A stretch of DNA of 64,000 bases from Aphis gossypii (Eukaryota; Arthropoda; Insecta; Hemiptera; Aphididae). Both the position numbers and the translations under genes were made by a program. The DNA lies in assembly GCF_020184175.1 (NCBI RefSeq), contig NC_065531.1, positions 20,481,213 through 20,545,212 on the forward strand. Reading direction: 5' to 3'. Positions 63,310 through 64,000 of this stretch are shown one piece after another. The first letter of the stretch is position 1. The number at the start of each line of letters is the position of its first letter. Below the pieces are notes generated by a model. That model was not told where the DNA came from. It searched no databases and saw nothing but the letters and a program-made list of their open reading frames with translations.

Positions 63310-63840
63310 TTAGACAATGTCAAATGCGCTGCGTGTGATAGGCCGGGCGACTTGTCGGGCTCGGGCGACGACGGACACGACCCGTGTGAGACGAGACAAT
63401 GATTTCACGCAGCATCTGCAAAACCGTCGCCGCCGCCGCCGTCGCTGACGCCGAACCGCCACCACGGTCGCGTGTTCCAGTCGGTCGGTTCCAGCACGGC
63501 AGCAGCCTCTGTGCGCGCACCCGCCGCCGCGACTGAACCGCATATTTTATTATAATAATATTATATACGACGGAGCCGCAGTCGTGCGTGTTGTATATGG
63601 GTAAAGAGATTTTCTTCTCTTCTTAACGAGCCCGCGGGTTACCAATACGCCACCGGCGGCCGAGTCGTCGATCCGGTGCCGATGGACCGTTTTGGACACC
63701 ACTAGCTTCTTCGGACTCGTGAGTATAGTCTTCGCCGGCGGTGGGGGCGTCCGTGAACACAAAAGGACGACCGAGCTGAGGTCTCGTCTTCGCCGGGCTA
63801 CCTTAAATAACGCGCGAGCGCGCGCGCATCCATCCCCTTG
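63310..63840. promoter_or_regulatory. Second GC/CpG-rich island near the right edge
   Basis: About 500 bp rich in GC and CpG (clusters such as CGTCGCCGCCGCCGCCGTCG and CGCGCGAGCGCGCGCGC), flanked by AT-rich DNA. Several overlapping frames are open on the minus strand, but none resembles a known protein. Most likely a promoter and 5' UTR, either of a gene beyond the right edge or an upstream promoter of hairy. Confidence 0.35.
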
Positions 63841-64000
63841 ATACGTCGCCGCTCGAGATGTATTTTTCTCGTGAGCGCGTGTGTATTATACTCTATTATA
63901 TAGGTATGTATAATATTATGTGTGCCTACTCACAATAATATATAATAATAATACAATATAACGTCGACGATGATAATAATATAAATATAATACCTGTAGC

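Overview
The window is eukaryotic nuclear DNA, strongly AT-rich, with short introns that mostly follow GT..AG. It has scattered mobile-element debris and a recurring TAGGTA/TACCTA flavour in its intergenic DNA. The exons reassemble into animal proteins closest in design to insect ones: a Hairy bHLH repressor ending in WRPW, an insect-type secreted alkaline phosphatase and a Drosophila-like pyruvate kinase. I infer a hemipteran insect, most likely an aphid. That assignment is pattern recognition, not a database match.

Layout, left to right. (1) 782-2343 (+): 3' exons of a UBE2C-type ubiquitin-conjugating enzyme; its 5' exons lie off the left edge. (2) 4481-14353 (+): a complete 12-exon BTB-BACK-kelch gene of the IVNS1ABP type, with a 6 kb first coding intron. 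(3) 20066-17539 (-): a complete 9-exon PHAF1 (C16orf70/UPF0183) gene, convergent with the kelch gene. (4) 20-25.3 kb: mostly unassigned DNA plus two small candidate exons. (5) 25.3-28.9 kb: an orphan first exon of a short-chain dehydrogenase, then a decayed hAT transposon with recognisable target-site duplication and a second inverted-repeat element nested inside it. (6) 28929-31863 (+): pyruvate kinase, whose first visible exon carries a decayed, internally deleted copy of the next exon. (7) 32.2-33.5 kb: a 77-bp minisatellite with an inverted duplication that makes a hairpin with arms of about 290 bp, then LTR-retroelement-like debris. (8) 36764-40213 (+): a complete acylaminoacyl-peptidase (APEH) gene with two tandem 80-nt exons that look mutually exclusive. 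(9) 52236-41115 (-): a complete 9-exon secreted alkaline phosphatase with a dead R1-like non-LTR retroelement in one intron. (10) 59879-57506 (-): hairy, with a GC-rich upstream region dense in CACGCG cores. (11) 60.5-64 kb: no gene assigned, but a second GC-rich island near the right edge.

The genes do not form a pathway; this is a normal gene neighbourhood of unrelated housekeeping and developmental genes (cell cycle, actin/kelch scaffold, autophagy factor, glycolysis, peptide turnover, phosphatase, transcription repressor). The most noteworthy biology is the pair of alternative APEH exons next to the catalytic serine, the rearranged 5' end of pyruvate kinase, and the long hairpin just downstream of it.

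All exon models were built by eye from splice sites, reading-frame continuity and remembered family motifs. No transcript evidence or searches were available.
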